This document shows, piece after piece, positions 1 through 5,550 of a DNA stretch of 5,550 nucleotides. The DNA is from Chloroflexota bacterium (lineage in GTDB: Bacteria; Chloroflexota; Anaerolineae; UBA1429), in the NCBI GenBank assembly GCA_012513595.1, contig JAAZBY010000292.1, forward strand, positions 1 through 5,550, written 5' to 3'. A program made the position numbers and the translations under genes. The notes beneath the pieces were generated by a model. That model was not told the origin of the DNA. It saw only the letters and a list, made by a program, of their open reading frames with translations, and did not search any database. Every line of letters starts with the position of its first letter. Position 1 is the first letter of the stretch.

Positions 1-54
1 CCGGGCGCCAGGGCGAGCGGCGCTGAGGGGGCTGCCCTCGGTGGGGGGCACGCG

Positions 55-927
55 ATGATCCACGAGATCCAGGCCAAGACCCTGCTGGCGCACATCACCC
101 GGCCGGACCCCTGGTTCGGCATCAAGTACAACATGAACATCTACCGCGGCTGCCAGCACCAGTGCATCTACTGTGACTCGCGCAGTGAGTGCTATGGGAT
201 CGAGGATTTCACCGACGTCCTGGTAAAGGTGAACGCCATCGAGCTCCTCGAGCGGGAGCTGCCGCGCAAGCGCGTCAAGGGGCTGATCGGCACCGGCTCG
301 ATGAGCGACCCCTATCTGCCCGCCGAGCGCGACTACCGCCTGACGCGGCAGGCCCTCGAGGTGATCGCTCGGCTGCGCTTCCCCGTCCACCTCATCACCA
401 AGAGCGACCTGGTCCTCCGCGATGCCGACGTCCTCGCCGACATCCAGCGCGTGCGCGCCGCGGTATCGTTCACGATCACCACCCCGCACGACGACCTGGC
501 TCTGCGCCTGGAGCCGGGCGCCCCGCCCTCCTCGCGGCGGTTTGCGGCCCTGGCCGACCTGGCGGCGCGGGGGATCGAGGCGGGCGTGACGATGATGCCG
601 ATCCTGCCCTGGATCGAGGACGCGGAAGAGGACGTCGTGGCCATTTTGCGGTGCGCCGCCGACTGCGGGGCGCGTTACGTGATGGCCGGCTTTGGGCTCA
701 CCATGCGCGACAGGCAGCGGGCCTACTTTTACCGCGAGCTGGACCGGCTGTTCCCGGGGCTGCGCGAGCGGTACGAGCGGGCCTATGGAGACCGTTACTC
801 TTGCCCGCCGCCCAACGTCCGCCGGCTGCAGGCAGTATACGAGGCGCTCTGCGAGGAACTGGGCCTGGAGCGCCGCGTGCGTCCGTACCTCGAGGAGCCG
901 GCCGAGAAGCAACTGCCCCTCTTCTGA
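55..927 (+). CDS. SPL-like radical SAM protein (COG1533 / spore photoproduct lyase-related)
   Basis: A 290-residue radical SAM protein. The 4Fe-4S/SAM motif CxxxCxxC is Cys33, Cys37, Cys40 (GCQHQCIYCD), preceded by the N-terminal block typical of SPL-like proteins (IxAKTLL, then YNMNIYRGC). Further family blocks are GTGSMSDPYLPAE (about 79-91), LITKSDLVLRD (113-123), SFTITTPHDD (138-147), LEPGAPPSSRR (152-162) and MMPILPWIED (180-189). This matches the COG1533 group, whose characterised member SplB repairs a thymine dimer; most other members have no known substrate, so repair activity is inferred only. The protein ends in QLPLF, which fits the bacterial sliding-clamp-binding consensus. The ATG at 55 fits the family N-terminus and follows a G-run (43-48) as a weak ribosome site; the frame is open to the left edge, but no other start codon is visible. 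It converges on tpiA across a shared terminator, so it is not cotranscribed with it. Confidence 0.9.
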   Translation: MIHEIQAKTLLAHITRPDPWFGIKYNMNIYRGCQHQCIYCDSRSECYGIEDFTDVLVKVNAIELLERELPRKRVKGLIGTGSMSDPYLPAERDYRLTRQALEVIARLRFPVHLITKSDLVLRDADVLADIQRVRAAVSFTITTPHDDLALRLEPGAPPSSRRFAALADLAARGIEAGVTMMPILPWIEDAEEDVVAILRCAADCGARYVMAGFGLTMRDRQRAYFYRELDRLFPGLRERYERAYGDRYSCPPPNVRRLQAVYEALCEELGLERRVRPYLEEPAEKQLPLF

Positions 928-947
928 CGGGCTGGTCAGGAAAGCAG

Positions 948-983
948 CACGGGCCGCCCAAAGCGGGCGGCCCGTGGCCTTTT
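948..983 (+). terminator. Strong intrinsic terminator, probably bidirectional
   Basis: A perfect 12-bp GC-rich stem (CACGGGCCGCCC at 948-959 with GGGCGGCCCGTG at 965-976) closes the loop AAAGC. On the plus strand it is followed by GCC and TTTT (980-983), 20 nt after the radical SAM stop codon. On the minus strand the same stem is followed by CTGCTTTCC, a weaker T-tract, so it could also end the tpiA transcript. Its place between convergent genes fits a shared terminator. Confidence 0.85.
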
Positions 984-999
984 CTGACGGGAGAAGCTC

Positions 1000-1773
1000 T
1001 CAGGAGAGGCCCTTGGCCTTGGCCGTGGCCGCGACGATGGCCACAAAGTCGGCCGCCTTGAGGCTGGCGCCGCCCACCAGGCCCCCGTCGACGTTCGGCT
1101 GGCTCATCAGTTCCAGGGCGTTGGCGGGCTTGATGCTGCCGCCGTACTGGATGCGCACCGCCTGGGCCACGGCAGCCCCGTAGAGAGAGGCGATCGTGGC
1201 GCGCACGACGTTGCCGCAGACGTGCTCGGCGTCCTGCGGGGTGGCGGCCAGGCCCGTGCCGATGGCCCAGATCGGCTCATAGGCGAAGACGAGGCCCTGG
1301 ACCTGAACGGCCGTCAGGCCCGCGAGCGCGCCCTTGACCTGGGCGGCGACCCAGGCCTCGGTGTCGCCGGCCTGGCGGACGTTCAGGCTCTCTCCGACGC
1401 AAACGATGGGCATCAGCCCGTGGCCGAGGGCCGCCAGGATCTTTTTGTTGACGTCCTCATCCGTCTCGCAGAAATACTCGCGGCGTTCCGAGTGCCCGAT
1501 GATGACGTACTGGCAGAACTCCTTGACCATCAGGCCCGACACCTCGCCGGTGTAGGCGCCCTCGTCGGCCCAGTACATGTTCTGCGCGCCGACGCCCAGC
1601 GCCGTGCCCGCTACGGCCGCGGCGACGGCCGGGACGGCCATGAAGGGCGGGCAGAACACGCTGTCGACGCCGGCCACGGCCAGGAGGCCGTCCTTGGCGG
1701 CGGCCACCAGTTCATTCGCCTGCGCGACCGTCTTGAACATCTTCCAGTTGCCGGCCACGATCGGTGTGCGCAT
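1000..1773 (-). CDS. tpiA: Triosephosphate isomerase
   Basis: A full-length 257-residue cytoplasmic TIM-barrel enzyme that interconverts dihydroxyacetone phosphate and glyceraldehyde 3-phosphate in glycolysis and gluconeogenesis. Catalytic residues are visible: Asn9 and Lys11 in GNWKM, His94 in IIGHSERR (91-98) and Glu166 in AYEPIWAIGTG (164-174), whose end is the mobile loop 6. Phosphate-binding segments are YGGS (210-213) and GGLVGGASL (230-238). Length and motifs are ordinary and no key residue is missing. The ATG (complement of 1771-1773) starts at the universal N-terminus and has AGAGG (complement of 1783-1787) 9 nt upstream as ribosome site. It lies 86 bp downstream of gatB in the same direction. 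I see no convincing promoter in that gap, so readthrough from gatB is plausible. Identification is secure. Confidence 0.98.
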   Translation of the reverse strand: MRTPIVAGNWKMFKTVAQANELVAAAKDGLLAVAGVDSVFCPPFMAVPAVAAAVAGTALGVGAQNMYWADEGAYTGEVSGLMVKEFCQYVIIGHSERREYFCETDEDVNKKILAALGHGLMPIVCVGESLNVRQAGDTEAWVAAQVKGALAGLTAVQVQGLVFAYEPIWAIGTGLAATPQDAEHVCGNVVRATIASLYGAAVAQAVRIQYGGSIKPANALELMSQPNVDGGLVGGASLKAADFVAIVAATAKAKGLS

Positions 1774-1818
1774 CTCTTCTTGCCTCTCTCTGGGTAACCA
1801 GTGTGTGCTAACATATCG

Positions 1819-1840
1819 CTGGCCGGCGAAGCGCGGCCAG
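1819..1840 (-). other. Small GC hairpin in the gatB-tpiA gap
   Basis: A perfect 7-bp stem (CTGGCCG/CGGCCAG) with an 8-nt loop lies between the gatB stop and the tpiA start. No T-run follows it on the minus strand, so it does not look like an efficient terminator. It could be an mRNA processing or stabilising stem, or chance in GC-rich DNA. Confidence 0.3.
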
Positions 1841-1859
1841 GATCTACTGATGGAACGCG

Positions 1860-3311
1860 CTAGGCGCGCCTCTCCTCGAGCGCCTGCGTGAGCAGGGCCT
1901 CCGCCGTCTGGGCGTTGGCCTTCCCGCGGGTCAACCGCATGACTTGGCCGATGAGGAAGCCCATGACCGCCGTCTTGCCGCCCAGGTAGTCGTTGACGGC
2001 GCGGGCGTTGGCGTCCAGCGCCTGGCGGACGACCTCACGCAGCTCGTCCGCGCCGGAGATCTGCCGCAGGCCGCGGCGCGCGACGATGGCCGTCGGCGCC
2101 TCACCGCTGGCAAAGGTCTCCGTCAGCACCTCTTTGCCCACAGTGGCGTTGATGGCGCCCGATTCGACCAGGCCCACCAGTTCAGCAAGCAGTTCCGGCG
2201 TCAGGGCTGCGGAGGCCACATCGGTGCCGCCCTCGCGTAGCAGGCGAAAGACCTCGCCCACCGTCCAGTTGGCGACCGCCTGGGCGGACACGTCCCCGGC
2301 CGCTCGCGCGGCAGCCTCAAAAAAGTCAGCGATGGCGCGGTCCTCGGCCAGGAGGGCCGCATCCTCGGCGCGCAGGCCGTACTCGGCGGCCAGGCGGGCG
2401 GTTTTGGCCGCGGGCAGCTCGGGGAGCGAGGCGCGCATCTGCTCCACCCACTCGCGGGAGGGCTCCAGCGGAGGGAGGTCCGGGTCAGGGAAGTAGCGGT
2501 AATCCTGCGCCTCTTCCTTGGTGCGCTGGAACACGGTGCGGTGCGAGCGCTCGTCCCAACCCATGGTGACCTGCTCGACGCGGCCGCCCTCGCTCAGCAA
2601 ACGGGCCTGCCGCTCGATCTCGTATGCGATGGCCAGCCGCACGGAGCGGAAGGAGTTCAGGTTCTTGACCTCGACCTTGGTGCCGTAGGTCTCGGAGCCG
2701 CGCGGCCGGATGGAGATGTTGACCTCGCAGCGCATGGCGCCCTCTTCCATGTTGCCGGTGGAGACGCCGAGGTAGCGCAGGATGGTGTGCAACTTGGTGA
2801 GGTAGTCGTAGGCTTCCTCGGCACTGCGCAGGTCCGACTCGGTGACGATCTCCATCAGCGGGACGCCGGAGCGGTTAAAGTCGATCAGGCTGCTCCCCTC
2901 GGCGTGGACCAGCTTGGCGGTGTCTTCCTCGAGGTGCACCCGGCGGATGCGGATGCGCTTGGCCTGGCCGTTGGCGACCACGTCCAGGTGGCCGTGCTGG
3001 CAGAGGGGGTGGTCGTACTGGGAGATCTGGTAGCCCTTGGGCAGGTCGGGATAGTGGTAGTTCTTGCGGTCGAACTTGGTAAAGGGGGGCACCTCGCAGC
3101 CGAGGGCCAGCCCGGCGCGGACGGTAGCCTCGACGGCGGCGCGGTTGATGACTGGCAGCACGCCGGGCATGGCCAGGCACACCGGGCAGGTGTGCGTGTT
3201 CGGCGGGGCCGACGCATAGTCGGACGAGCACCCGCAGAACAGCTTGCTGCGGGTCAGAATCTGGGCGTGCACTTCCATGCCGATGACCGCTTCGTAGTCC
3301 ACTGCCGCCAC
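1860..3311 (-). CDS. gatB: Aspartyl/glutamyl-tRNA(Asn/Gln) amidotransferase subunit B (GatB)
   Basis: The kinase-like tRNA-binding subunit of GatCAB, which activates mischarged Glu-tRNA(Gln) and Asp-tRNA(Asn) for amidation. Numbering from GTG at 3311 gives 483 residues. Blocks in order: [12 protein letters not shown] (6-17), Cys pairs FCGC (26, 28) and CPVC (42, 45) that may bind metal, [18 protein letters not shown] (86-103), [11 protein letters not shown] (126-136), the GatB signature [15 protein letters not shown] (144-158), [11 protein letters not shown] (212-222), [13 protein letters not shown] (270-282), and a C-terminal YqeY-like tail around 444-466. Residues 247-254 read QVTMGWDE rather than the commoner QETRGWDE. 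The open frame reaches ATG at 3476, but those 55 extra residues are not GatB-like and cover a promoter. Starts are GTG 3309-3311 or GTG 3300-3302; AGAGAGCAGGAA precedes both. gatA and gatC are not in the window, which is common outside canonical operons. Confidence 0.96.
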   Translation of the reverse strand: MAAVDYEAVIGMEVHAQILTRSKLFCGCSSDYASAPPNTHTCPVCLAMPGVLPVINRAAVEATVRAGLALGCEVPPFTKFDRKNYHYPDLPKGYQISQYDHPLCQHGHLDVVANGQAKRIRIRRVHLEEDTAKLVHAEGSSLIDFNRSGVPLMEIVTESDLRSAEEAYDYLTKLHTILRYLGVSTGNMEEGAMRCEVNISIRPRGSETYGTKVEVKNLNSFRSVRLAIAYEIERQARLLSEGGRVEQVTMGWDERSHRTVFQRTKEEAQDYRYFPDPDLPPLEPSREWVEQMRASLPELPAAKTARLAAEYGLRAEDAALLAEDRAIADFFEAAARAAGDVSAQAVANWTVGEVFRLLREGGTDVASAALTPELLAELVGLVESGAINATVGKEVLTETFASGEAPTAIVARRGLRQISGADELREVVRQALDANARAVNDYLGGKTAVMGFLIGQVMRLTRGKANAQTAEALLTQALEERRA

Positions 3312-3345
3312 TTTCCTGCTCTCTTGCGAAGGCCAAACGGTGCCC

Positions 3346-3374
3346 AGTATAGCAGGATTGCCCGCCAGGCAAAA
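3346..3374 (-). promoter_or_regulatory. Candidate sigma-70-type promoter for gatB (-tpiA)
   Basis: Read on the minus strand, TTTTGC (3374-3369), a 17-bp spacer and TATACT (3351-3346), with an upstream TGC that makes an extended -10 (TGCTATACT). The start of transcription would fall near 3339, giving a leader of about 28 nt before the GTG at 3311. The -10 matches the consensus in 5 of 6 positions; the -35 is weak. This also argues against the longer GatB reading frame. Confidence 0.6.
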
Positions 3375-3378
3375 GCCG

Positions 3379-3400
3379 GCCGTTCCAAATGCCGAACGGC
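3379..3400. promoter_or_regulatory. Inverted repeat between divergent promoters (possible operator)
   Basis: Perfect 7-bp arms GCCGTTC (3379-3385) and GAACGGC (3394-3400) separated by 8 bp. The repeat lies immediately upstream of both candidate -35 elements. Its dyad size suits a dimeric regulator, but a single copy in GC-rich DNA may be chance. Confidence 0.35.
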
Positions 3401-3404
3401 ATCC

Positions 3405-3434
3405 TTGCGCAGCAGGGCGGAGGGCGACTAGAAT
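3405..3434 (+). promoter_or_regulatory. Candidate promoter for the UroD-like gene
   Basis: TTGCGC (3405-3410), an 18-bp spacer and TAGAAT (3429-3434). The -10 matches in 5 of 6 positions, the -35 in 3 of 6. Transcription would begin near 3441, about 26 nt before the ATG and just ahead of the ribosome site at 3454-3458. Confidence 0.45.
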
Positions 3435-3466
3435 GAGCGCCGGCAGAGCGGAGAGGAGCCCAGGCC

Positions 3467-4519
3467 ATGTCCACACGGATGACTTCGAGGGAGCGCATGT
3501 TGGCCGCCCTGCGGCACGAGAGGCCCGACCGCGTGCCGGTGGCGCCCTGGGGCCTCGGTTGGCTGCCGCCCGACGCCCCCATCACGGCGGAGCTGATCGC
3601 GCGCACCGACCCCTGGCTGGAGATCGGCCCGGGCTGCAACGTGGTGGGTGGGGCGGCCTTTCCCGCCGAGGAGCGCCGCGACGGTCCCCACCGGGTAACG
3701 ACCGTGCAGGCGGCGGACCGGACGCTGCGCGCCGTGCGCACCACCACCGCGCAGACTACCGCGTCTACCGAGCACCTCTGCAAATCGGTCGAAGACGTCG
3801 AGGCGCTCCTGGCCATCCCCTACGTGCGGCCGCGCATCGACGTGGAGGCCTTCCTGGCGCATCGGGGGCGGGTCGGCGGGGACGGGCTGGCCGTGATGGG
3901 CGTGGCCAGCGGCCTCTGCTACCCGAACGACATGCTCGGCACGGAGCTGGCCTCCTACCTGTGGGCCACCCAGCCGGAGGTGATCGCCCGCATGGTGCAG
4001 GTGGCCGCCGACCGGCTGTACTCCCTGCTAGAGGAGGCCTGCGCCGCCGGCGTCGACTGTGTGCGCGTCTATGGGGGCGAGTACGCCACCCAGCTGATGG
4101 GCCCGGCCGCCTGGCGGGAGCTGGTCGTGCCGCACGACCAGCGCCTGGTGGAGATGGTCCACGCCCACGGCGGGATCGTCCACTATCACAACCACGGCAA
4201 CATGCGCCGCTTCCTGGGGCAGATCGCCGACCTGGGCATCGACTCGCTCGACCCCATCGAGCAGCCCCCCTACGGGGATATCGAGATGGACGAGGCCTTC
4301 CGCACGGTGGGCGAGCGCGTCTGCCTGGTGGGTGGGCTGGACGATATGGAGATCCTGGAGACGCGCCCGCTGGAGGAGATCCGCCGGCGGGGGGCGGAAC
4401 TGATCGAGCGGGTGGGGCGGCGCGGCTGGATGCTGGCGGGGACGTCGTCGGGGATCTATACCGAGCGTGCCGCGCGGGCCTTTATCGCCCTGGCGGAGGT
4501 GGCCGAGGCGATGCGATAG
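3467..4519 (+). CDS. Uroporphyrinogen decarboxylase-superfamily protein (not HemE)
   Basis: A 350-residue protein of the UroD fold (PF01208-type), which covers heme UroD and the methyltransferases MtaA and CmuA. The start [20 protein letters not shown] (residues 6-25) is the standard opening of the non-heme branch. The HemE motif RQAGR is missing, so porphyrinogen decarboxylation is unlikely. The core has HYHNHGN (239-245), [10 protein letters not shown] (262-271) and GGLDDMEIL (289-297), with the C-terminal block [11 protein letters not shown] (320-330). The HxC and later Cys that bind zinc in MtaA appear as His241-x-His243 and Ser328, so a thiol methyltransferase role is doubtful. This resembles a large uncharacterised subgroup with HxHG and PxExPPxGD motifs. 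The ATG has a good ribosome site, AGGAG (3454-3458), 8 nt upstream. The gene is divergent from gatB and precedes a glycyl radical enzyme gene. Substrate unknown. Confidence 0.88.
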   Translation: MSTRMTSRERMLAALRHERPDRVPVAPWGLGWLPPDAPITAELIARTDPWLEIGPGCNVVGGAAFPAEERRDGPHRVTTVQAADRTLRAVRTTTAQTTASTEHLCKSVEDVEALLAIPYVRPRIDVEAFLAHRGRVGGDGLAVMGVASGLCYPNDMLGTELASYLWATQPEVIARMVQVAADRLYSLLEEACAAGVDCVRVYGGEYATQLMGPAAWRELVVPHDQRLVEMVHAHGGIVHYHNHGNMRRFLGQIADLGIDSLDPIEQPPYGDIEMDEAFRTVGERVCLVGGLDDMEILETRPLEEIRRRGAELIERVGRRGWMLAGTSSGIYTERAARAFIALAEVAEAMR

Positions 4520-4534
4520 GCCGCGTCAGGCGAT

Positions 4535-4651
4535 CTCCGTCGCCCCAACGAGCGCTTGGCCCGGCGTCTGCCAACCCGGCGCGTGCGTGGCCCGACGTCT
4601 GCCAACCGGCGAGCGCCTGGCCCCACGCTTGTCATCCCGACGAGCGCTTCG
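4535..4651. repeat. Degenerate tandem repeats, unit about 31 bp
   Basis: Four imperfect units follow the UroD-like gene: 4535-4562 (partial left end), 4563-4593 (31 bp), 4594-4623 (30 bp) and 4624-4651. The approximate pattern is GRCGTCTGCCAACCCGGCG then AGCGCYTGGCCC. The second and third units are most alike, sharing CGTCTGCCAACC and GGCG; the last is diverged and reads CTTGTCATCCCGACGAGCGCTT. Units abut directly with no spacers, and I find no long reading frame in keeping with the flanking genes. They probably arose by duplication of the palindromic element at their right end. Confidence 0.7.
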
Positions 4652-4668
4652 TGAGGAGGGATCTCGTC
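4629..4668. repeat. Palindromic dispersed-repeat-like element (GTCATCCCGA...GGGATCT)
   Basis: Outer arms ATCCC (4634-4638) and GGGAT (4658-4662) enclose an inner stem ACGAG/TTCGT (4640-4644 with 4648-4652, one G-T pair) around the loop CGC. The order, TTGTCATCCCGA, GAGCG, a second GCG-like half, GAGG and GGGATCTCGTC, resembles the GTCATCCTGAGCG...GCGAAGGATCTC repeats that I recall from intergenic regions of many bacterial genomes. Copy number in this genome cannot be seen from one window. It could form a hairpin in the mRNA between the two genes. Confidence 0.55.
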
Positions 4669-4669
4669 T

Positions 4670-4698
4670 TTGCCTTTCGGCCGTGCAAGCGATAGCGT
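4670..4698 (+). promoter_or_regulatory. Weak candidate promoter for the glycyl radical enzyme gene
   Basis: TTGCCT (4670-4675), a 17-bp spacer and TAGCGT (4693-4698). The -35 matches the consensus in 4 of 6 positions and the -10 in only 3 of 6, so support is thin. If real, it would give a leader of roughly 75 nt and let the gene be expressed apart from the UroD-like gene. Confidence 0.2.
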
Positions 4699-4725
4699 CC
4701 AAGAGTGGCCCCGCTTCCGGCGGAC

Positions 4726-4750
4726 CTCGGCCCCAGGGCCGCGCGGCCGC
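4726..4750. other. GC palindromes in the leader of the glycyl radical enzyme gene
   Basis: A perfect 12-bp palindrome GGCCGCGCGGCC (4737-4748) directly overlaps a small CGGCC/GGCCG stem with loop CCAG (4728-4741). The two stems are mutually exclusive on one RNA. No T-run follows, so a terminator is not supported. Low-complexity G/C sequence makes chance a serious alternative. Confidence 0.25.
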
Positions 4751-4778
4751 CTGATTGGCCCGGGAGGGTGAGCAAGAC

Positions 4779-5550
4779 ATGCCCAGCGCTGACGTCGAGA
4801 CGACCCCTGTGCCGGCCGGGGCCGGCTACACCTACGCCGCCCGGCTGGAGGCGATCCGCCGCGCCAAGCTGGCCCAGACGGAGGAAAAGCGGCGCATCAT
4901 CGGCTCCATGGACCACGACGATCACGCCCTGATCCTGCCGCCGGAGGAGCGCCGCAAGGTGGTGCAGTCGATCAGCGGCTCGGGGATGCCGATCACCGAC
5001 GTCCTCATCGACGGCCTGGAAATGGAGAGCAACCACCCCTCGGGCGGCTTTTTTGGGGCCGGGGCCGTGGGTCGCAACTACCGCCGCGTGCTCGAGGCGC
5101 AGCCGCCCTACGTCGACCGGAACAGCTCGCTGGCCGGGGCCTACATGGTCAACTATGGCTCCTACCGCAAGGTGCCGTGGAACCCCGACCTCGACTACTC
5201 GCACCTGCGGCCGGAGCGCGAGAGGTACCAGTTGGTGGGCGCCATCGGGGCGCAGCAGCACTTTTGCCAGGACCTGGCCATCGGCCTGCGCCTCGGCTGG
5301 GGCGGCCTGGCAGAGAAAGTGGCCCGCTTCCGCCCGCTGCACCCCGAGGCGGCCGAGTTCTACGACGGGCTGGAAAGCGTCATCCTCGGCATGCAGGCCT
5401 GGATCGGCAGCACGGCCCGCGCCGCCCGGGCCCTGGCCGAGGCGGAGCCGGACGCCGCCGTGCGCCGCAACCTCGAGGAGGTGGCGGCGATCAACGAGGG
5501 CCTGGCCAGCGAGCCACCGCGCACCTTCCGCGAGGCCTGCCAGTGGATCC
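4779..5550 (+). CDS. Glycyl radical enzyme, PFL-like, N-terminal part (cut by window end)
   Basis: The frame is open from ATG 4779 to the right edge: 257 complete codons with no stop. Residues 194-257 match the pyruvate formate-lyase domain of glycyl radical enzymes: FYDGLESVILG, GSTARAARALAEAEPD, NLEEVAAINEGL and PPRTFREACQW correspond to the family pattern of FYxxL, AxxLAxxExD, ELxxIAxxC and PPxTFxEAxQ. Residues 153-177 (VGAIGAQQHFCQDLAIGLRLGWGGL) fit the GHxxPdyxxvLxxGxxG region. The first 150 residues are less typical, with NHPSGGFFGAGAVGRNY at 85-101. These enzymes use a glycyl radical installed by a partner radical SAM activase to cleave C-C, C-N, C-O or C-S bonds without oxygen. The active-site Cys and glycyl loop lie outside the window, so the subtype cannot be named. 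Ribosome site GGAGG (4763-4767) or GGTGAG (4767-4772). It lies 259 bp after the UroD-like gene. Confidence 0.85.
   Translation, partial: MPSADVETTPVPAGAGYTYAARLEAIRRAKLAQTEEKRRIIGSMDHDDHALILPPEERRKVVQSISGSGMPITDVLIDGLEMESNHPSGGFFGAGAVGRNYRRVLEAQPPYVDRNSSLAGAYMVNYGSYRKVPWNPDLDYSHLRPERERYQLVGAIGAQQHFCQDLAIGLRLGWGGLAEKVARFRPLHPEAAEFYDGLESVILGMQAWIGSTARAARALAEAEPDAAVRRNLEEVAAINEGLASEPPRTFREACQWI

Noticed and set aside
3..26. Possible C-terminal tail of an upstream gene (frame 3 ending at TGA 24-26)
   Set aside because: Seven codons give no means to tell a real gene end from chance.
55..927. True spore photoproduct lyase (splB)
   Set aside because: The protein is shorter than SplB and belongs to the broader COG1533 group; I cannot identify the extra catalytic Cys with confidence, so the symbol is not assigned.
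189..1061. Plus-strand frame inside and beyond the radical SAM gene
   Set aside because: It is Arg/Gly/Ala/Pro-rich, reads through the terminator hairpin and has no motifs.
1774..1859. Separate tpiA promoter
   Set aside because: TATGTT on the minus strand (1815-1810) is a passable -10, but no acceptable -35 lies at the right distance.
2541..3431. Plus-strand frame of 296 codons antisense to gatB
   Set aside because: It is the complement of gatB and has low-complexity Val/Gly/Asp/Ala composition; gatB is unambiguous.
2875..3816. Minus-strand frame of 313 codons across the divergent region
   Set aside because: It spans two real genes and both promoters, with no recognisable domain and shadow-type composition.
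3467..4519. HemE, heme-pathway uroporphyrinogen decarboxylase
   Set aside because: The N-terminal RQAGR motif and surrounding substrate-binding sequence are absent; the start matches the non-heme branch.
4535..4651. CRISPR array
   Set aside because: The units abut with no unique spacers and differ from each other too much; no cas gene is in the window.
3340..4695. Long plus-strand reading frame (451 codons) overlapping the UroD-like gene
   Set aside because: It is a frame-shifted shadow rich in Arg, Gly, Ala and Pro with no family motifs, a common effect of GC-rich coding DNA; the UroD-like frame has clear motifs and a ribosome site.
4632..5342. Minus-strand frame of 236 codons antisense to the glycyl radical enzyme
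   Set aside because: The plus-strand frame carries PFL-domain motifs; the antisense frame has none.

Overview
The window is GC-rich, and its codon third positions are strongly G/C-biased. It carries ordinary bacterial housekeeping genes beside what looks like anaerobic accessory metabolism. The GatB sequence (a QVTMGWDE variant where many bacteria have QETRGWDE) and the glycyl radical enzyme next to a UroD-like protein recall Chloroflexota, perhaps Anaerolineae. That placement rests on memory of similar proteins and is tentative.

Layout from left to right: (1) 55-927, plus strand, is an SPL-like radical SAM protein (COG1533 type) ending in the pentapeptide QLPLF, which resembles a sliding-clamp-binding motif. 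(2) 948-983 is a strong 12-bp GC hairpin between two convergent genes, probably a shared terminator. (3) 1000-1773, minus strand, is triosephosphate isomerase. (4) 1860-3311, minus strand, is GatB of the tRNA amidotransferase, upstream of tpiA in the same direction and probably starting at GTG. (5) 3312-3466 is a divergent intergenic region with a good candidate promoter on each strand and a 7-bp inverted repeat between them. (6) 3467-4519, plus strand, is a UroD-superfamily protein that is neither HemE nor a classical MtaA. (7) 4520-4778 holds degenerate tandem repeats of about 31 bp, the last merging into a palindromic GTCATCCCGA...GGGATCT element that resembles a dispersed bacterial repeat. 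(8) 4779 to the right edge, plus strand, is the N-terminal 257 codons of a divergent glycyl radical enzyme (PFL-like), cut by the window end.

TpiA serves glycolysis, and GatB serves Gln-tRNA/Asn-tRNA formation. They may share a transcript but have no direct functional link. The UroD-like and glycyl radical genes are co-oriented and may form an anaerobic catabolic pair, although 259 bp of repeat-rich DNA separates them. No activating enzyme, transporter or regulator is visible, so their substrate cannot be named. The most unusual parts are the unplaced glycyl radical enzyme, its UroD-like neighbour with a changed metal-ligand motif, the repeat cluster between them, and the C-terminal QLPLF on the radical SAM protein. 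No RNA genes, CRISPR arrays or complete insertion sequences were seen.
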